A stretch of 64,000 nucleotides of DNA from Hirudinaria manillensis (taxonomy: Eukaryota > Annelida > Clitellata > Hirudinida > Hirudinidae): positions 3,417,001 through 3,481,000 of the forward strand of contig CM067537.1 in assembly GCA_034509925.1 (NCBI GenBank), given 5' to 3'. Below are positions 61,227 through 64,000 of this stretch, piece by piece. Positions within the stretch are counted from its first letter, which is position 1; each line of letters opens with the position of its first letter. A model generated the notes under the pieces. It was not told where the DNA came from. It saw only the letters and a list, made by a program, of their open reading frames with translations, and did no database searches. The translations under genes were made by a program, and so were the position numbers.

Positions 61227-64000
61227 TTAAATCTGTTCGTCCCGAACAGGCTGTTCTGTTTCTCCGTGATATTTTGCTAATCGATTGCTGTGGACCACTT
61301 TCATTCTAGTCCTTGCTGATTTCTGTATGCGGTATACCACGTCGTTTATTTTCTTTATGATTCGGTATGGTCCTTCCCAATCTTTTTGTAACTTTGGCGA
61401 CTTCCCTTTTTTTCGTTGGGGGTTGTATAGCCAGACTAGTTCATTTTCTTTAAAGCTTATATCATTGGCTTGCCTATCGTATCTCGCTTTGGCTTGATCG
61501 CTATTAACACTAATATTTTTCCGGGCAACCTGGTGTGTATCGGCCAGTGTATTTCTTAGGCTTGAAACGTAGTCACATGCCGACTTAGGTTCCTCTGCTC
61601 TTCCGAACATCATATCGGCAGGAAGACGAATCTCCCTCCCGAATGTCATTTTCGATGGACTGATTCCTGTCGTTTTATGCACGGCTGTCCGGTAGGCCAT
61701 AAGGAAAAGTGGCAGGTATCTGTCCCAGTCATCTTGCTGTTCACTTACCATTTTTGACAAATACTGTTCCATAGTCCTGTTAAATCTCTCGACCATACCG
61801 TCCGATTGCGGATGTAATGCAGTGGTTCTTGTCTTATGGATTCCAAGGTTTTCGCATAGCTCTTGAAATATTTTTGACTCGAAATTCCTTCCTTGGTCCG
61901 AATGTAACTCTAATGGCACCCCGAATCGACTAATCCAATTATTTACGAGAGCATCAGCTACATTTTCCGCCTCCTGATTTGGCAGTGCAAACGCTTCGGT
62001 CCATTTGGTGAAGTAATCGCTGATCACTAATATGTACCGATTTCCCTTCTTTGATGCAGGGAATGGTCCGGCAATATCCAAAGCTATTCTTTCAAAAGGT
62101 ACTCCCACATTATAAGGTTGCATTAGACCTTTAGTCTTCCTTTGAGGACCTTTACTGGTTGCGCAATTATTGCAATTTCTACACCACTCTTCAACGTCTT
62201 GTTTATAGTGCAACCAGTAAAACCTCTCCCTCACCTTCCTGATGGTTTTATTCACTCCCAGGTGTCCACCTGAGGTTCCGTTATGGAATTCTTGTAACAC
62301 CTCAGAGACGCAAGATCTCGGAAGTACTATTTGAAGGTGATAGTCGGTGCCATCCTCTGTTTCCCACTTCCTATGTAGGAGTCCATTACTAATTCTCAAG
62401 GAATCCCACTGTGCCCAATAGGACTTAGTAACTTCTCCGTGCTCCGCTATCTGTTGCCAATCTGGTTTCACCCCAGCCTCCATCCACTGTAGTATGGGTG
62501 CAAGTGCTTCGTCTCTTAATTGTAGATCTCGTAACCCGCTTTCCGTCCAGGGTTCGGGAGCCGTGATACGAATTTGTCGACATTCTTCGGTTTCCTGTTT
62601 TTTCTCTGCGTTGTTGCAATGTCTGCAGTTAAGTGGACAAGGACGTCGTGATAGCGCATCAGCGTTGTTGTGTATTTGACCTCTCCTGTGTTCAATATTG
62701 AACTGAAAACCCTGTAGTTTTTCAATCCACCTCGCCATCTGACCTTCTGGGTTTTTAAAGTTTAGCAGCCACCTCAGGGAGGCGTGATCCGTTCTTAGCA
62801 AAAACGGCTGGCCCAAAAGATATTTCTGGAAATGTTTCATGGATTCTACTGCTGCTAATAATTCTCTCCGGGTCACGCAATAGTTCCTTTCCGCTTTAGA
62901 CAGTGAACGGCTATAAAATGCTAGAACTTTTTCTTCATTTTCAACTTGCTGGGAAAGAACTGCTCCGATTCCACAGTTACTGGCATCTGTATCGAGGATA
63001 AAAGGTAATCCGGGAATAGGATATGCCAGGATCGGTGCCGTTGTCATAGCTTCTTTTAGATTATCAAATGCTTTTTCACAGCTGTCGTTCCAGATAAATG
63101 GTTTGCCTTTTACAGTAAGCTCATGAAGGCTTTTTGCGATGTTTGAAAAGTTGGCAATAAATCGTCTGTAATAGGTACAAAGTCCTAAGAAGCTTTGAAG
63201 TTCCTGGATATTTTTGGGTACAGGCCAATTTTTTACTACCTCGACTTTATCTGGATCTGTACTAATACCTTCAGAAGACACGATATGGCCAAGGTATTTG
63301 ACTTCTTTTTTAAAGAGTGAGCATTTCTTTGGACTCAGTTTCATGCCTGCCTCTCTAATCCTACTAAATACTTCTCGGAGGTTGTCTAAATGTTCTCCAA
63401 ATGTTTTTCCGACAACAATTATGTCATCCAAATATACTAGGCATACTTTCCAATTGAGTCCCCTTAGTATATGTTCCATTAATCTTTCAAACGTCGCTGG
63501 GGCATTGCATAGCCCGAACGGCATGACAGTGAATTGCCATAGTCCTTCACCTGTCGAGAAAGCCGTTTTTTCTTTATCATCAGGATGTAACTCCACTTGC
63601 CAGTAACCACTTTTGAGATCTAATGTGGAAAAAATTTTTGATCCCGAGAGAGTGTCTAAAGTATCATCGATTCTAGGTAAGGGGTAGCTGTCCTTAAGTG
63701 TCATTTCGTTCAGCTTTCTATAGTCGACACAAAAACGAAGTGATCCGTCTTTCTTCTTAACGAGTACCACCGGTGAGCTCCAGGGGCTATTTGACGGTTC
63801 AATAACCCCTTGGTCTTGCATTTCTTTTATCATTTCCTTGGCGTTTGCTCTTGTAGCTAAAGGAAGTGGACGTGGGTTTTGTCGAATGGGTTTAGCACCG
63901 GCCGTATTTATTTGATGTTGCACGAGGTTAGTCCTACCCAAAGGGCTGTCTTGTTCAGCCATTATATCCTGAAATTCGCTAAGCAGATTTTTCGCTTGTT
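61227..64000 (-). CDS. pol: Gypsy-class retrotransposon pol: RT, RNase H, integrase (5' end outside window)
   Basis: One uninterrupted frame runs from the window edge to a stop at 61227-61229. An internal Met lies at 63960-63962, but the frame stays open upstream, so the start is outside. Order: end of a protease-RT linker, then reverse transcriptase with FCVDYRKLNEMT, TAFSTGEGLWQFTVMPFGL and YLDDIIV (catalytic DD). RNase H follows with FILDTDASNCGIGAVLSQ, then an integrase zinc finger (H-x-H/C-x2-C, WCRNCNNC). The integrase core has LDIAGPFP, HSDQGRNFES and PQSDGMVERFNR (D, D, E), with a GPY/F module near the C-terminus (WEGPYRIIKK). There is no chromodomain. All catalytic motifs look intact and no stops occur in about 2.7 kb, so this is a young copy. 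The stop codon almost touches the polypurine tract. Confidence 0.92.
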   Translation of the reverse strand, partial: QAKNLLSEFQDIMAEQDSPLGRTNLVQHQINTAGAKPIRQNPRPLPLATRANAKEMIKEMQDQGVIEPSNSPWSSPVVLVKKKDGSLRFCVDYRKLNEMTLKDSYPLPRIDDTLDTLSGSKIFSTLDLKSGYWQVELHPDDKEKTAFSTGEGLWQFTVMPFGLCNAPATFERLMEHILRGLNWKVCLVYLDDIIVVGKTFGEHLDNLREVFSRIREAGMKLSPKKCSLFKKEVKYLGHIVSSEGISTDPDKVEVVKNWPVPKNIQELQSFLGLCTYYRRFIANFSNIAKSLHELTVKGKPFIWNDSCEKAFDNLKEAMTTAPILAYPIPGLPFILDTDASNCGIGAVLSQQVENEEKVLAFYSRSLSKAERNYCVTRRELLAAVESMKHFQKYLLGQPFLLRTDHASLRWLLNFKNPEGQMARWIEKLQGFQFNIEHRRGQIHNNADALSRRPCPLNCRHCNNAEKKQETEECRQIRITAPEPWTESGLRDLQLRDEALAPILQWMEAGVKPDWQQIAEHGEVTKSYWAQWDSLRISNGLLHRKWETEDGTDYHLQIVLPRSCVSEVLQEFHNGTSGGHLGVNKTIRKVRERFYWLHYKQDVEEWCRNCNNCATSKGPQRKTKGLMQPYNVGVPFERIALDIAGPFPASKKGNRYILVISDYFTKWTEAFALPNQEAENVADALVNNWISRFGVPLELHSDQGRNFESKIFQELCENLGIHKTRTTALHPQSDGMVERFNRTMEQYLSKMVSEQQDDWDRYLPLFLMAYRTAVHKTTGISPSKMTFGREIRLPADMMFGRAEEPKSACDYVSSLRNTLADTHQVARKNISVNSDQAKARYDRQANDISFKENELVWLYNPQRKKGKSPKLQKDWEGPYRIIKKINDVVYRIQKSARTRMKVVHSNRLAKYHGETEQPVRDEQI

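Overview
The window is animal nuclear DNA. It is AT-rich, intron-rich and full of microsatellites and decayed transposons. Class-1-type transmembrane semaphorins, HAT1, POMGNT2 and a Maf-like bZIP gene point to an invertebrate metazoan, probably a protostome; I cannot place it further. I see no prokaryotic operon, CRISPR array, rRNA or tRNA.

Layout. 1-1.6 kb: nothing recognised. 1.6-3.94 kb: a mosaic made from an RBBP6-like gene (DWNN exon with its promoter, and RING-module copies in inverted and tandem arrangement) between two inverted arms of about 270 bp. 3.94-5.4 kb: two opposed Gypsy-type remnants. 5.4-11.3 kb: a transposon graveyard with a decayed Merlin-type transposase at 9.1-9.9 kb. 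11.7-15.4 kb (+): complete HAT1, 10 coding exons, 424 aa. 16.2-17.25 kb (+): a two-exon TMEM60-like membrane protein. 18.15-43.9 kb (-): a complete class-1 semaphorin ('SemaA'), 18 coding exons, 880 aa, whose introns hold most of the tandem repeats. 43.9-49.1 kb: no gene recognised. 49.16-50.93 kb (-): POMGNT2, one coding exon. 52.3-53.0 kb (+): Maf-like bZIP gene, divergent from POMGNT2. 54.15-60.82 kb (-): the 3' eleven exons of a second, paralogous semaphorin ('SemaB'), with a Tc1/mariner-type element and a short hAT-type element in its introns. 61.0-64.0 kb (-): 3' LTR and an open pol frame of a Gypsy-class LTR retrotransposon, which runs off the window and lies between SemaB exon 6 and its missing 5' exons.

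The exon models are the strongest evidence. Splice sites were read by eye, and in each multi-exon model the phases match at every junction and the summed length is a multiple of three. SemaA and SemaB share intron positions and phases, and several exons have identical lengths (91, 142, 125, 83, 214 nt), so they are tandem duplicates. SemaA has a transmembrane segment and a cytoplasmic tail of about 228 residues. SemaB stops soon after its PSI domain with only a short hydrophobic end, which suggests a secreted or GPI-anchored form.

The observations most worth following are the RBBP6-derived mosaic, the different membrane tethering of the two semaphorins, a 14-serine microsatellite-encoded insert in the SemaA sema domain, and the frequency with which SemaA introns begin with a tandem repeat.
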